Shown here piece by piece: positions 22,901-30,820 of a stretch of DNA of 44,172 bases. Source of the DNA: Desulfarculus sp. (GTDB taxonomy: Bacteria; Desulfobacterota; Desulfarculia; Desulfarculales; Desulfarculaceae); NCBI GenBank assembly GCA_016218705.1, contig JACRDC010000102.1, forward strand, positions 1 through 44,172, read 5' to 3'. The notes beneath the pieces were generated by a model, which did no database searches, was not told the origin of the DNA, and saw only the letters and a list, made by a program, of their open reading frames with translations. How positions within the stretch are numbered: position 1 is the stretch's first letter; each line of letters starts with the position of its first letter. Made by a program: the position numbers and the translations under genes.

Positions 22901-24597
22901 TCCAGGTCCTGGTAGCGCGACAGGTCGGTGAGCGGACGCAGGGTGGTCTCGGGCAGCTTGCCGAAGGTCACCCGGGCCATGGTGGAATGCCCCAGCACGA
23001 TGAGGTAGAGCTGGCCCAGGGCGCCCTCGTCCAGGCCCAAGAGCGCCAGCTTCTCCAGGTTGTCCATGACCGGGGTGCTGGGCCCCATGATCTCCTGGGG
23101 GTTGAGCCGGGTTTGCAGGCGCCTGAGGCGCTGGACCATGTCCATCAGGCGCAGCACGTCCAGGGTCTGGGGGTGGCGGCTGGACTGCTCGAAGGGCTTG
23201 CGCAGGCGGCTAAGCTCCAGGCGGGGCAGGGAGGTGAAGGTGCCCATGCGCACCTGCTCCAGGATGCCCAGCACCTTGAGCGCGTAGCTGAGCGAGTCCT
23301 TGTAGCCAGCCAAGAGGCCCCGGTCGCAGCCGGCCAGGTTGCGGCGGCCGGCCAGGCTCTCCAGGCGGGCCAGGGTAACCGGTGGCCGGCGGCGCTGGCC
23401 CAGAAAGACCACCTGGGTGTCGGGGAACTCGCCGTCAATGGCGTAGCGCTCGGCCCAGTGCTGGCGTTGGGCCTCGGGCAGGAGCGAGCTCAGGGTCTTG
23501 GTGGCGAAGAAGGGACCCAGCCAGCGCTTCCAGGCCGACAACAGCCGGGGCGCCGAGCCCCGGGGCAGGGGCAGGTCCTGGTAGTCCAGGGCGTCTATCT
23601 CCTTGGGGTCCACCCGGGGCAGGCCGCGCCCGCCCAGGAGCCCCTCCACGGTCTCGTGGTACACGCCCAGGCCGGTGAGGAAGGCGTTGAAGTCGAAGCG
23701 ATTGACGCTTAGGCCCAGGCCCTCGCCGGAGCGGTAGCGCCGGCGGGTGCGGTAGACATGGCTGAAGAGCAAAAAGCGCTTGAACTCCTCCTGGCCCTGG
23801 AAGCGCACGCTGATCGTCTCGCGGCTACTGCCCAGGGGGCGGTCGGCCAGGGCCAGCATCTCGCCGTCCTCCTCCAGGAGGTCGTAGAGGCGGCTGGCCA
23901 CGAAATAGCCGTAGGACTCGCGCAACTGGCGCTCCTTGGGGGGCGCCCCGCCCTGGCTCCTGACCTCGCGCAGGGCGAAATTGCGCGGGTCGCCGGCCAT
24001 GACCACCGCCTGTAGGGGACGCTGAAACTGGGTTAGGGCGGCCAGGGAGGAGATGACCACGAACTCCAGGTGGGGCAGACGCGATTGCAGCTCGGGCAAG
24101 AGCAGCTCGTGGTCGCTGCCCACCAGGCCCACGCGCATGGTCTCGCGCAGGCGCCGGCCCAGGAGGTCGGAGAGGAAATCGGTGATGATGTCGGCCTTGG
24201 CCCGCACCTCCACCAGGAAGTGGGCCACGAACTGGCGGGGGATGAGGTAGAAGGGCCGGCCCAGGCGGCTGAAGCGGATGAGTAGCCCCAGGCGCTTGAA
24301 GATCTCGTTGACCTGGCGGTGGTGGCTGGCCACCTGCCCGGCGTCGTCCAGGTCCAACTCGTCCAGGAGCCGGGCCTCCTCTTGGGGCAGCACGGTCTGC
24401 TCGAACAGACCCAGGCCGTAGGCGTTGCCGCCGAAGCGGTCGGGCAGAAAGGGTGGGTGGTCCTCGGCCGGGAAGGTGCCGAGCGGCACGTCCTCGGGGT
24501 CTACGCCCAGTTCATCGAAGCGCTCCGGGGCGATGAACCGGTAGAGCCCGGAGAAGCGCCTGATCTCGGGGGGCAGTCCAACCCTGGCGCCTTGCAT
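19957..24597 (-). CDS. Giant protein (1546 aa) with a degenerate GlnD-like HD region
   Basis: This is the largest gene of the window: a soluble, mostly helical protein without signal peptide or membrane segment. Around residues 1005-1090, LLMLALLLYDQEGPG, HPELASPLASRLELA, LGFLLEHHDHLRQVV and ALFILAVICTAA follow the order of the HD phosphohydrolase of GlnD-type uridylyltransferases. The metal-binding HD is replaced by YD, so that site is probably dead. A second weakly similar helical segment lies near 520-600. No nucleotidyltransferase GSxxxxxSDxD motif was seen. The C-terminal 250 residues are rich in Arg, Gln and Leu and may be coiled coil. It stands alone with its own promoter at 24688-24716. 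A signalling or scaffolding role is inference. Confidence 0.75.
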   Translation of the reverse strand: MQGARVGLPPEIRRFSGLYRFIAPERFDELGVDPEDVPLGTFPAEDHPPFLPDRFGGNAYGLGLFEQTVLPQEEARLLDELDLDDAGQVASHHRQVNEIFKRLGLLIRFSRLGRPFYLIPRQFVAHFLVEVRAKADIITDFLSDLLGRRLRETMRVGLVGSDHELLLPELQSRLPHLEFVVISSLAALTQFQRPLQAVVMAGDPRNFALREVRSQGGAPPKERQLRESYGYFVASRLYDLLEEDGEMLALADRPLGSSRETISVRFQGQEEFKRFLLFSHVYRTRRRYRSGEGLGLSVNRFDFNAFLTGLGVYHETVEGLLGGRGLPRVDPKEIDALDYQDLPLPRGSAPRLLSAWKRWLGPFFATKTLSSLLPEAQRQHWAERYAIDGEFPDTQVVFLGQRRRPPVTLARLESLAGRRNLAGCDRGLLAGYKDSLSYALKVLGILEQVRMGTFTSLPRLELSRLRKPFEQSSRHPQTLDVLRLMDMVQRLRRLQTRLNPQEIMGPSTPVMDNLEKLALLGLDEGALGQLYLIVLGHSTMARVTFGKLPETTLRPLTDLSRYQDLEEALSMIRLYRLLSVAEAAAAAEGSLRPEQVEEMFSLYDNAIRVVTDSDLDWDDILADQISSMGGVQAQAVRKMLKLFDLFDFLNLWRDLERAGPRQKEAMADFDGRKLERIQMVIDLLQQVRRFVGRFYAGDSSARPYFFRALLNSELHGSGRLLTRLGTPAGFTLLWIGVHTSERRLINFNRLLEVERPGLLPGRLEKLKTALLSLTPDQLSPEWLAQLRETMTLRGEAYVHDSGLYLTVDAHTGALTPRFVDVLEELASLKRELNLTLGRGLAEVPDQRLKAMDRRAHAAARFVRALELERRPPEEERRWRGEVMEEHRGLARQLEHYLLEQLFHLPVFAVNLRRLVEDCPHMLDRVLPQPTASPRTTQRLAAAAKLSALMSRRLDAFQDMTLSHELARAEFGASATGILGISQLQFQTLTASLGQLLANHPGLDLLLMLALLLYDQEGPGLRGHPELASPLASRLELARALHRDLGFLLEHHDHLRQVVTGEASLSSLDNILRLEDPPLVEALFILAVICTAAREEGFLTEDILERLMHLHELLRKLAQQGTTAKAAHLADIEGHARQRLAFQRYLEVQRQEAPAAGLRHLLETTQLPEQDPERQALLEQGRRDAGLDRLLKLRGLYFVDALDLMMLRSGVPVPFIYRQKGLRSQGITHFERDLYEGLRLYRGLLSLPEEYQGFVQNSLADPGRPVRLIGFAEAADRLTYPNQIRLLLLGLTAAAKLDLGLGGALTVSFLPLARVMETKFELVNEAFSQMDPASILNRPRGVKGLVGARQGITLQTDPLARLVSIDIADLARIDRRIEAVRRASQPAKLKRIYHQELKKLKLTTYQTLDYQQRLEAAFNDNLARLGEAMMERARQHMAQEDDLDRLESLFQNAWEEGLELPLSQDRQQSLRDLFEMHVERLRAQLLEETTRRLAQIHSFAQLDELWTQMRRRLAAQRRHFGKDFDLLLAGRFDSRAQELRANAPAQI

Positions 24598-24687
24598 GCT
24601 CCCCTCGAAGCGGGTGGAATGGGCACTTGACGCCGACCGCCGCCCAAGGCGGCGCGGCCACCGGTAACCATGGTGCGCGAAGCTATT

Positions 24688-24716
24688 AATCTAGACCGTG
24701 GCCGCGCCCAAGTCAA
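24688..24716 (-). promoter_or_regulatory. Sigma-70-type promoter for the 1546-aa gene
   Basis: Read on the minus strand, TTGACT (24711-24716) and TAGATT (24688-24693) are separated by exactly 17 bases. The predicted start lies some 80 bases before the ATG at 24597. Confidence 0.65.
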
Positions 24717-24722
24717 TGCGGC

Positions 24723-24751
24723 TTGACGACCGGCGGCCCGGCGGGTAGTTT
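24723..24751 (+). promoter_or_regulatory. Sigma-70-type promoter for the M20 peptidase operon
   Basis: TTGACG (24723-24728) and TAGTTT (24746-24751) are 17 bases apart. The ATG of the peptidase is 37 bases downstream with GGAGGAG between. The site is back to back with the minus-strand promoter, only 6 bases between the two -35 boxes. Confidence 0.5.
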
Positions 24752-24788
24752 GGGCCACAAGAACCCCCATGCCTGGCCGGAGGAGATC

Positions 24789-26015
24789 ATGTCCAGGGCC
24801 GAGGAACTGCTTAGGCGCGTCGAAAGTTATAGCGATCAGATGGTGGAGGCCCTGGCCCGGCTCACCGCCGTGCCGGCCCTGGGACCCAGCAACGGCGGCC
24901 AGGGCGAGATGGCCAAGGCCGAGCTTATCCTGCCCTGGCTGCGCGACATGGGCCTGGAGGTCCAGCGGGCCGACGCCCCGGACCCCCGGGTGGCTTGCGG
25001 GGCGCGCCCCAACCTGCTGGCCAGCCTGGCCGGCGGCCCCGGCCCGGCGGTGTGGGTGCTGGCCCACCTGGACGTGGTGCCCGTGGGCGATCCGGCCCTG
25101 TGGTCCAGCGACCCCTGGACGCTCAAGGTGGAGGGCGGCCGGCTGGTGGGCCGGGGGACCGAGGACAATCACCACGGCCTGGTATCGGCCCTCTTCGGCC
25201 TCAAGGCGGTCAAGGAGCTGGGCCTGCCCCTGCCCGGTCCGGCCGGCCTGGCCCTGGTCAGCGATGAGGAGACCGGCTCCCAGTACGGCCTAGACCATCT
25301 GCTCAAGGCGCGGCCCGGCCTGTTCACCTCCCGGGACATCATAGTGGTGCCGGACGCGGGCCGCCCCGACGGCGGCCTGATCGAGGTGGCCGAGAAGTCC
25401 ATCTACTGGCTACGGGTGGAGGTGACGGGCAAGCAGGTGCACGGCTCCACCCCCCACAAGGGCGTCAACGCCCTCTACGCCGCGGCGCGCATGATGGTCG
25501 AGGCCAGGGCCGTGGCCCAGGAGTTCGGCCAGGACAACCCCCTCTTCCGGCCGCCGCGCAGCACCTGCGAGCCCACGGCCAAGGAAAAAGGCGTGGACAA
25601 CATCAACACCATCCCCGGCCGCGACGTCTTCTGCCTGGACTGCCGGGTGCTGCCCGGCATCCCCCTGGACGAGGTGCGCGCCGAGATAGAGCGGCGCTTC
25701 GGGGCCATCGCCGCCGAGGAAGGCGCCGGCGTGGCCATCAGCGAGGTGCAGCGCTTGCAAGCCCCACCGGCCACCCCCTCCGAGGCCCCGGTGGTCAAGG
25801 CCCTGGAGCGGGCCATCGCCCGCGTGCACGGGCTGGAGCCCCACGCCGGCGGCATCGGCGGCGGCACCGTGGCCGCCTTCTTCCGCCAGCGGGGCCTGCC
25901 GGTGGCCGTGTGGTCCTCCTGCCAGGGCACCGCCCACATGCCCAACGAGTGGACCAGCCTGGAGGCCATGGTCAAGGACGCCCAAGTGTTCGCCCTGCTC
26001 TACGCGGGCCTGTGA
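24789..26015 (+). CDS. M20-family metallopeptidase (ArgE/DapE type)
   Basis: This 408-residue cytoplasmic dizinc hydrolase has the metal-site motifs in order: LAHLDVVPVGD (His and catalytic Asp), GRGTEDNHHG (bridging Asp), VSDEETGS (catalytic base Glu and ligand Glu), a later Asp (VVPDAG) and GTAHMPNEW (C-terminal His). A dimerisation lid domain follows LRVEVTGKQVHGSTPHKGVNA. The family removes N-acyl groups or cleaves small peptides; DapE, ArgE and carnosinase-like members cannot be told apart here. The ATG at 24789 has GGAGGAG upstream. It is 12 bases ahead of the aminotransferase gene, so joint amino-acid or peptide metabolism is likely. Confidence 0.9.
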   Translation: MSRAEELLRRVESYSDQMVEALARLTAVPALGPSNGGQGEMAKAELILPWLRDMGLEVQRADAPDPRVACGARPNLLASLAGGPGPAVWVLAHLDVVPVGDPALWSSDPWTLKVEGGRLVGRGTEDNHHGLVSALFGLKAVKELGLPLPGPAGLALVSDEETGSQYGLDHLLKARPGLFTSRDIIVVPDAGRPDGGLIEVAEKSIYWLRVEVTGKQVHGSTPHKGVNALYAAARMMVEARAVAQEFGQDNPLFRPPRSTCEPTAKEKGVDNINTIPGRDVFCLDCRVLPGIPLDEVRAEIERRFGAIAAEEGAGVAISEVQRLQAPPATPSEAPVVKALERAIARVHGLEPHAGGIGGGTVAAFFRQRGLPVAVWSSCQGTAHMPNEWTSLEAMVKDAQVFALLYAGL

Positions 26016-26027
26016 GAGGCCAGCCCC

Positions 26028-27155
26028 ATGACAAGCGCCCGCCAAGTGGACCTGGACCGGCTGGTGCCGGAGTACGTCAAGCGCTTCGAGGCCTACATCC
26101 CCTCCAAGCCCGACCCCGAGCTGATGCGCCTCTACGGGGTGGACCATCTCCACCGCCTGAACAACAACGAGAACCAACTGGGGCCGCCGGTGCCCTCGCG
26201 CCGGGTGCTGGAGGGCTTCCCGCCGGCCAAGGCCTCCCTCTACCCCAGCGGCGACGCCTGGTACCTGCGCCAACGCCTGGGGGACAAGTTCGGCCTGGAC
26301 CCGGAGCAGTTTTTGGTGGGCAACGGGGCCAACGAGGTCATCGCCTTTGTCATCAAGGCCTTCTGCCAGGAGGGCGACAACATCGTCACCGCCGACAAGA
26401 CCTTCGCGGTCTACGAGTGGGTGGCCGAGTTCTCGGGCTTCGAGGCCAAGCTGGTGCCGCTCAAGGACTTCGGTTTCGACGACCAGGGCATGCTTCAGGC
26501 CATTGACCAGCGCACCAAGATTCTCTTTGTCTGCAACCCCAACAACCCCACCGGCACCTACTGGGACGAGGCCAGGCTACGCAACTTCCTGGACACCGTG
26601 GACGGCCGCCAGATCGTGGTGGTGGACGAGGCCTACCTGGAGTTCGTGGAGCGGCCCGACTTTCCCGACGGCATGCGCCTGCTGTCCCAGTACCCCAACC
26701 TAGTGGTCTTTCGCACCTTCAGCAAGATGTACGCCCTGGCGGGACTACGCATCGGCTACCTGGCCGGACAAAAGGAGGTGGTGGACGTCATCCGCCGCAC
26801 CTGCGTGGTCTACTCGGTCAACACCCTGGCCCAGGAGGCGGCCCTGGCCGCCCTGGAGGAGGACCACAAGCACATCGCCGCCACCCGCGAGTTGATCCGC
26901 GCCGAGCGGGACTACCTGGCCCGCGAGCTGAAGCGCCTGGGGCTCACCACCCAGATCGGCGAGGGCTGCTTTGTGATGATCCGGCTGCCCATGAGCGACA
27001 CCCTGGCCTACCGCAAGCTCATGGCCAAGGGCGTGATGATCCGCTCCATGACGGGCTTTCGCTTCCCCAACTGGATACGGGTGAGCATCGGCCAGCACCA
27101 GGCCATGCGGGCCTTCGTCCAGGCCCTGGAGGAGATATTGGCCGAGAGGGGCTGA
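26028..27155 (+). CDS. hisC: Histidinol-phosphate aminotransferase-like PLP enzyme
   Basis: This 375-residue fold-type I aminotransferase shows the HisC hallmarks: LNNNENQLGPP near the N-terminus, NGANEVI, CNPNNPTGTYW (cofactor-binding Asn), VVVDEAYLEFV (Asp contacting the pyridine N, and Tyr), and TFSKMYALAGLRIGY with the Schiff-base Lys and phosphate-binding Arg. A C-terminal substrate Arg lies in NWIRVSIG. It may serve histidine synthesis or, given the M20 peptidase beside it, a related aromatic or acidic amino-acid route; several HisC paralogues have shifted substrates. Its stop codon shares an A with the next start codon. Confidence 0.88.
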   Translation: MTSARQVDLDRLVPEYVKRFEAYIPSKPDPELMRLYGVDHLHRLNNNENQLGPPVPSRRVLEGFPPAKASLYPSGDAWYLRQRLGDKFGLDPEQFLVGNGANEVIAFVIKAFCQEGDNIVTADKTFAVYEWVAEFSGFEAKLVPLKDFGFDDQGMLQAIDQRTKILFVCNPNNPTGTYWDEARLRNFLDTVDGRQIVVVDEAYLEFVERPDFPDGMRLLSQYPNLVVFRTFSKMYALAGLRIGYLAGQKEVVDVIRRTCVVYSVNTLAQEAALAALEEDHKHIAATRELIRAERDYLARELKRLGLTTQIGEGCFVMIRLPMSDTLAYRKLMAKGVMIRSMTGFRFPNWIRVSIGQHQAMRAFVQALEEILAERG

Positions 27156-28060
27156 TGGGTGCTACCCCGCATCATAGGGGGCTGCCAGGCCGTGGCGGCT
27201 GCTGGCTAGCGGCGGCGCTATTGTGGCTGGCGCTGCTGGCCGGGGGCGTGGCCTGGGCTGTTGAGGCGCCGCCGCTGGCCAAGGAGTGCTTCCGCGAGCC
27301 CGGCCCCGGGCCGGCCCTGGCCTGGTGCGTCACCCGGCTGCCGGGCTGCGACCCGGGCACTGTGCTCTACCACCTGCATGGCCGCAACCTGGACGCGGGC
27401 ATCTGGGCCGACCCCAGCTACTATACAGAGCTGCTCAAGCGCCACTGGCAGGACAGCGGGCTCACTCCGCCCACCATTGTCACTATCTCCTACGGGCCGG
27501 AGTGGGTTCTGGCCCCCCGAGGCCAGGCTAAGAGGACCGGCCTGCGCGAGCAATTTTTGGAACGAGCCTTGCCCGGCATCGAAAAAGGCCTGGGGGGCAC
27601 TACCCGGGCCAGGTTTTTGCTGGGCGAGTCCATGGGCGGGTTCAACGCCATCCAACTCATGGACAGCGGGCTCTTTACCAGGGTGGCCATCCTGTGCGCG
27701 CCCATCTACGACATCGCCTACCCCATCACCATGGCCGGCACTCTGGACCTGGTGCGCCGCACTGGCATGGAATACAAAATCGCCCTGGGATTCTGGTGGT
27801 TGTTGGGAGACTACGTGCAATCCGCCGGTGATTGGGAGGCCATATCCCCCCTGAGGATGGCAGGAAGCCTCGACCCGGCTCGGGCGCCCATGGTCTACCT
27901 GTCCTGCGGCAGCCGGGATCAATATGGCAACTTTTCCGGCAGCCTGCGCTTCCAGGAAACCCTCAGGCAACGGGGGGTGAACGTGCAATGGCGCCCTCTC
28001 TACACCCGGCACTGCGGCATAGATATCCCTTCCCTGGCCGAGTTCCTGGCGGTTCGCTAA
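27155..28060 (+). CDS. Secreted alpha/beta-hydrolase (esterase D-like)
   Basis: This 301-residue protein has an N-terminal signal peptide (hydrophobic WLAAALLWLALLAGGVAWA). The nucleophile elbow is GESMGG in FLLGESMGGFNAIQ. A likely catalytic Asp lies in SCGSRDQYGNFSG, and a His in YTRHCGIDIPS. YHLHGRNLDAG resembles the oxyanion-hole HG motif. The fold and order match the esterase D/putative esterase family, acting in the periplasm. The ATG overlaps the aminotransferase TGA (TGATG), so translation is coupled, though a periplasmic esterase with cytoplasmic amino-acid enzymes is an unexpected combination. The substrate is unknown. Confidence 0.82.
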   Translation: MGATPHHRGLPGRGGCWLAAALLWLALLAGGVAWAVEAPPLAKECFREPGPGPALAWCVTRLPGCDPGTVLYHLHGRNLDAGIWADPSYYTELLKRHWQDSGLTPPTIVTISYGPEWVLAPRGQAKRTGLREQFLERALPGIEKGLGGTTRARFLLGESMGGFNAIQLMDSGLFTRVAILCAPIYDIAYPITMAGTLDLVRRTGMEYKIALGFWWLLGDYVQSAGDWEAISPLRMAGSLDPARAPMVYLSCGSRDQYGNFSGSLRFQETLRQRGVNVQWRPLYTRHCGIDIPSLAEFLAVR

Positions 28061-28113
28061 ACCTCCGGGGCGGCAGCCGTCAACACGCCCTGCCTGGGGA
28101 TCAAAGTTGGCCG

Positions 28114-28797
28114 TTACTGCCTGGCCGCGGCCTCGATGTCGGCGGCGGATGCCACGTTGACCAAGAGCGCGTTGCAGTCCGGGCAGTACTGGGGATAGCG
28201 AATGGTGTGGTCCTGAAAGACCTTACCCGGCCGGAAGCGGTCCAGGAATTCCACGGCCTGGTCCCAGGCCTCCTGGGGCGTGTGGTCCACGGCCAGTATT
28301 TGCAGGCTCTCCAGCACCTGGCCGTCCGGGCGGTGGATGACCACGCTCATCACCTCGGGCTGCTCGCTGTTCTCGCCGAAGATGGTCACCGTGGCCAGGG
28401 CCGGCCCCTGGCCCAGCAAGAGGCCGGCCATGAGGTCCGAGTGGCGGCAGGCCGTGACCGGCGTGGCCGGGTCGTTGACGTACTCGCCCACGGCGTGGGC
28501 CAAATCGTGGCCGCCGGCCAGGCCGTGGCCTGACTTTTCGGCCCAGGGCAGGAACTGGCTGGCCTTGACCGGCACCGGCAGCACCTCCACGCCCATCTCG
28601 CGCAGAAAGTGCATGAGGTAGAAGCTGGTCTTGGCCTGCTGGCGGAACTCGTTCACCGACGAGCCCTGGCTGGGGCGCTGGTAGATCTGCCGCCAGTCCT
28701 CGTAGTCAAAGGCCGGCAGGCGCACGCTCTCATGCCCCTTGGCCACGAACTGCCGGGCCATGGCGCGGGCCTGCTCGACGATGGCGCTGATGTTCAC
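28114..28797 (-). CDS. Conserved protein of unknown function with C-terminal CxxC
   Basis: This is a 227-residue cytoplasmic protein that I do not recognise. Distinct features are the His/Gly-rich GHGLAGGHDLAHAVGEYV near the middle, a central mixed region (VTIFGENSEQPEVMSVVIHR), and a C-terminal QYCPDCNALLVN with a CxxC pair that could bind zinc or iron. The start was set to GTG at 28795-28797 because AAGGAG precedes it by five bases; the frame extends to 28827 without a ribosome-binding site. It is convergent with the esterase gene (53-base gap) and lies alone upstream of a structured intergenic region. Confidence 0.7.
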   Translation of the reverse strand: MNISAIVEQARAMARQFVAKGHESVRLPAFDYEDWRQIYQRPSQGSSVNEFRQQAKTSFYLMHFLREMGVEVLPVPVKASQFLPWAEKSGHGLAGGHDLAHAVGEYVNDPATPVTACRHSDLMAGLLLGQGPALATVTIFGENSEQPEVMSVVIHRPDGQVLESLQILAVDHTPQEAWDQAVEFLDRFRPGKVFQDHTIRYPQYCPDCNALLVNVASAADIEAAARQ

Positions 28798-28825
28798 GGG
28801 TACTCCTTGGCATGCAATTGAGGGC

Positions 28826-29023
28826 ATTGCATGGCGAAACAGAAAAATAGTCTGTAACCGCAGAGGTTAACCTCGCAAAATCCAATTTGGCCATGCAATG
28901 GCCGATGCGGGCCATGGACGGCCCGCCAATTTGCGAGCCTTCTTAGGCTAGCAAATTGGGAGGCTTGGCATAACCGCGTTTTTGCCAAGCCGACATCGCA
29001 CGGGGCAGGATGCCCCGTGCGAT
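28826..29023. other. Structured intergenic region with four inverted repeats
   Basis: ATTGCATGGC (28826-28835) pairs with GCCATGCAAT (28890-28899) and encloses the palindrome GAGGTTAACCTC (28863-28874). Three further stem-loops follow almost without gap: CCAATTTGC/GCAAATTGG (28926-28934/28951-28959), GGCTTGGCA/TGCCAAGCC (28962-28970/28983-28991), and a 13-bp perfect stem with a GGA loop (28995-29023). There is no reading frame of note. The gap lies between divergent genes (28797 minus, 29166 plus), so the structures could be attenuators, an unrecognised RNA or a mobile palindromic element. Confidence 0.6.
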
Positions 29024-29165
29024 GGTCTCCAATTGGGAACAGTTTGCGCCTGCCTGGGGCGTTGGTCAAGGCCCCAGCCGCTGGCCTTGCCTTCCGGGGC
29101 GCATGGGGGTATTGGTGGAGGTAGGGACACCATGAACGCCTCTCAGCGCCTTCCCGGAGGACCCC

Positions 29166-30695
29166 ATGCCCAGACCGGTGTTGTTGGCCGGGGCGTCGCT
29201 GACCCCCTTCGGCCGCACCCGCCACAAGCTCCTAGACCTGTTGGCCCAGGCCGCCCAGGGGGCGCTCAAGGAGGCCGGCCTCCAGGACGTGGACGCCTTG
29301 TACCTGGGGGTGATGAACGCCGAGGAGTTCACCGGCGAGGGCAACCTGGCCGTGGCCCTGGCCGACCGGCTGGGCCTGGGCGGGGCCGCCAGCTCCCGGG
29401 TGGAGACGGCCAGCAGCACCGGGGCCGGCGCCCTGGAGAGCGCCTTTTTTGCCGTGGCCAGCGGCTACCTCCAGAACGTGCTGGTGGTGGCCGGCGAGAA
29501 GATGACCGGGCTCTCCACCCGGGCCACCACCCGCATCCTGGCCGAGGTGATCGCCCCCAGCGAGCGGCGCTACGGGGCCTCCATGCCCGCCCTGGCGGCC
29601 CTCATCGCCCGGGCCTACGGCCGCGCCCACAATCTCGGCGAGGACCAACTCAGGGCCGTGCTGGGGGCCGTGGCGGTCAAGAACCACGCCCGTGGCGCCC
29701 TTAATCCCTTTGCCCAGTTCCAGAAGCCCATCAGCCTGGAGGAGCACCACGCCGCCCGGCCGGTGGCCGAGCCCCTGGGGCTATTCGACTGCGCGCCCAT
29801 CACCGACGGCGCCGCGGCGGTGGTCTTGAGCAGCCGTCGCGGCGGCGTGCGCCTGGCCGGCATGGGCCACGCCACCGACTCGGCGGCGGTGACCCGGCGC
29901 CAGGGGCTGACCAGCTTCAACTCCACACGCAAGGCCGCGGCCCAGGCCTACGCCATGGCCCAGGTCAACCCCCAGGAGGTGGACTTCGCCGAGGTGCACG
30001 ACGCCTTCACCATGTTCGAGGTGATCGGCAGCGAGGACCTGGGCTTCTTCCCGCCCGGGCAGGGCTGGCGGGCGGCCCTGGAGGGGCGCACCGGCCCCGA
30101 GGGCGAGCGGCCCATCAACCCCTCGGGCGGGCTCAAGGCCCGGGGGCACCCGGTGGGGGCCTCGGGCCTGGCCCAGGTGGTGGAGGCCTACTGGCTCTTG
30201 ACCGGCCAGGTTGACGCCGCCCGCCGTCTGCCCAGGGAGCCCAAGGTGGCGCTGACCCAGTCCATCGGCGGCCTGGGCAACAACAACCTGGTGACCATCC
30301 TGGTGCCGGCCTCGCGGCCCCTGCACCAGCCCGGCTCCTGGCAGACCAGCTTCAGCCTGCCGCTCATGCCCCTGGCCCCGCCCCGTCCCGAGCCGCCGCC
30401 GGGCGAGGTGACGGGCAAGGTGCTGGCCTGCACCCTGCTGCACACCCCGCCCGAGGGCTTCACGGCCCCCCTGGGCCTGGCCATGGTGCGCACCGCCCAG
30501 GGCTGGCTCACCCTGGCCCACACCGACCCCGAGCATCAGCCCGCCCTGGGCTCCACGGTGCTCCTGCGCCTGGAGGGCGGGCTGTTCCGGGCCGTCCAGG
30601 TGGGAGACCTGGCCGGCACCTGGCTGCGCACCCGCTCGGCCTGGCGGCGCCTGCCCACCAGCCTGCGCCTGTGGCGCCGGCGGCTAAGCCGCTAA
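29166..30695 (+). CDS. Thiolase-fold protein (SCP-x type) with fused C-terminal domain, nucleophile missing
   Basis: This is a 509-residue protein. Residues 1-385 follow the SCP2/archaeal thiolase pattern: GVMNAEEFTGEGNLAV, VVAGEKMTGLS, FAEVHDAFTMFE (active-site His) and NPSGGLKARGHPVGASG (catalytic His). At the nucleophile, where relatives have ACASG, this protein has A82-S83-S84-T85-G86, so the essential Cys is replaced by Ser. Residues 415-509 resemble a DUF35-type OB-fold that channels acyl-CoA in archaeal thiolase complexes. GGAGG at 29156-29160 fixes the ATG. It may be a non-catalytic acyl-CoA binder or catalyse different chemistry. It probably forms an operon with the next gene. Confidence 0.82.
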   Translation: MPRPVLLAGASLTPFGRTRHKLLDLLAQAAQGALKEAGLQDVDALYLGVMNAEEFTGEGNLAVALADRLGLGGAASSRVETASSTGAGALESAFFAVASGYLQNVLVVAGEKMTGLSTRATTRILAEVIAPSERRYGASMPALAALIARAYGRAHNLGEDQLRAVLGAVAVKNHARGALNPFAQFQKPISLEEHHAARPVAEPLGLFDCAPITDGAAAVVLSSRRGGVRLAGMGHATDSAAVTRRQGLTSFNSTRKAAAQAYAMAQVNPQEVDFAEVHDAFTMFEVIGSEDLGFFPPGQGWRAALEGRTGPEGERPINPSGGLKARGHPVGASGLAQVVEAYWLLTGQVDAARRLPREPKVALTQSIGGLGNNNLVTILVPASRPLHQPGSWQTSFSLPLMPLAPPRPEPPPGEVTGKVLACTLLHTPPEGFTAPLGLAMVRTAQGWLTLAHTDPEHQPALGSTVLLRLEGGLFRAVQVGDLAGTWLRTRSAWRRLPTSLRLWRRRLSR

Positions 30696-30820
30696 GATAC
30701 TGAGATCACGAGGCCTTGCCCTGGCGTTGCCTCCGAGGCCGGGGGAGGGTAACATACCGCCATTGTCCGCTGGCGGCCTTTCATGATCCCCTACCCCCAG
30801 GCCCTTTGGATAATCAGCCC

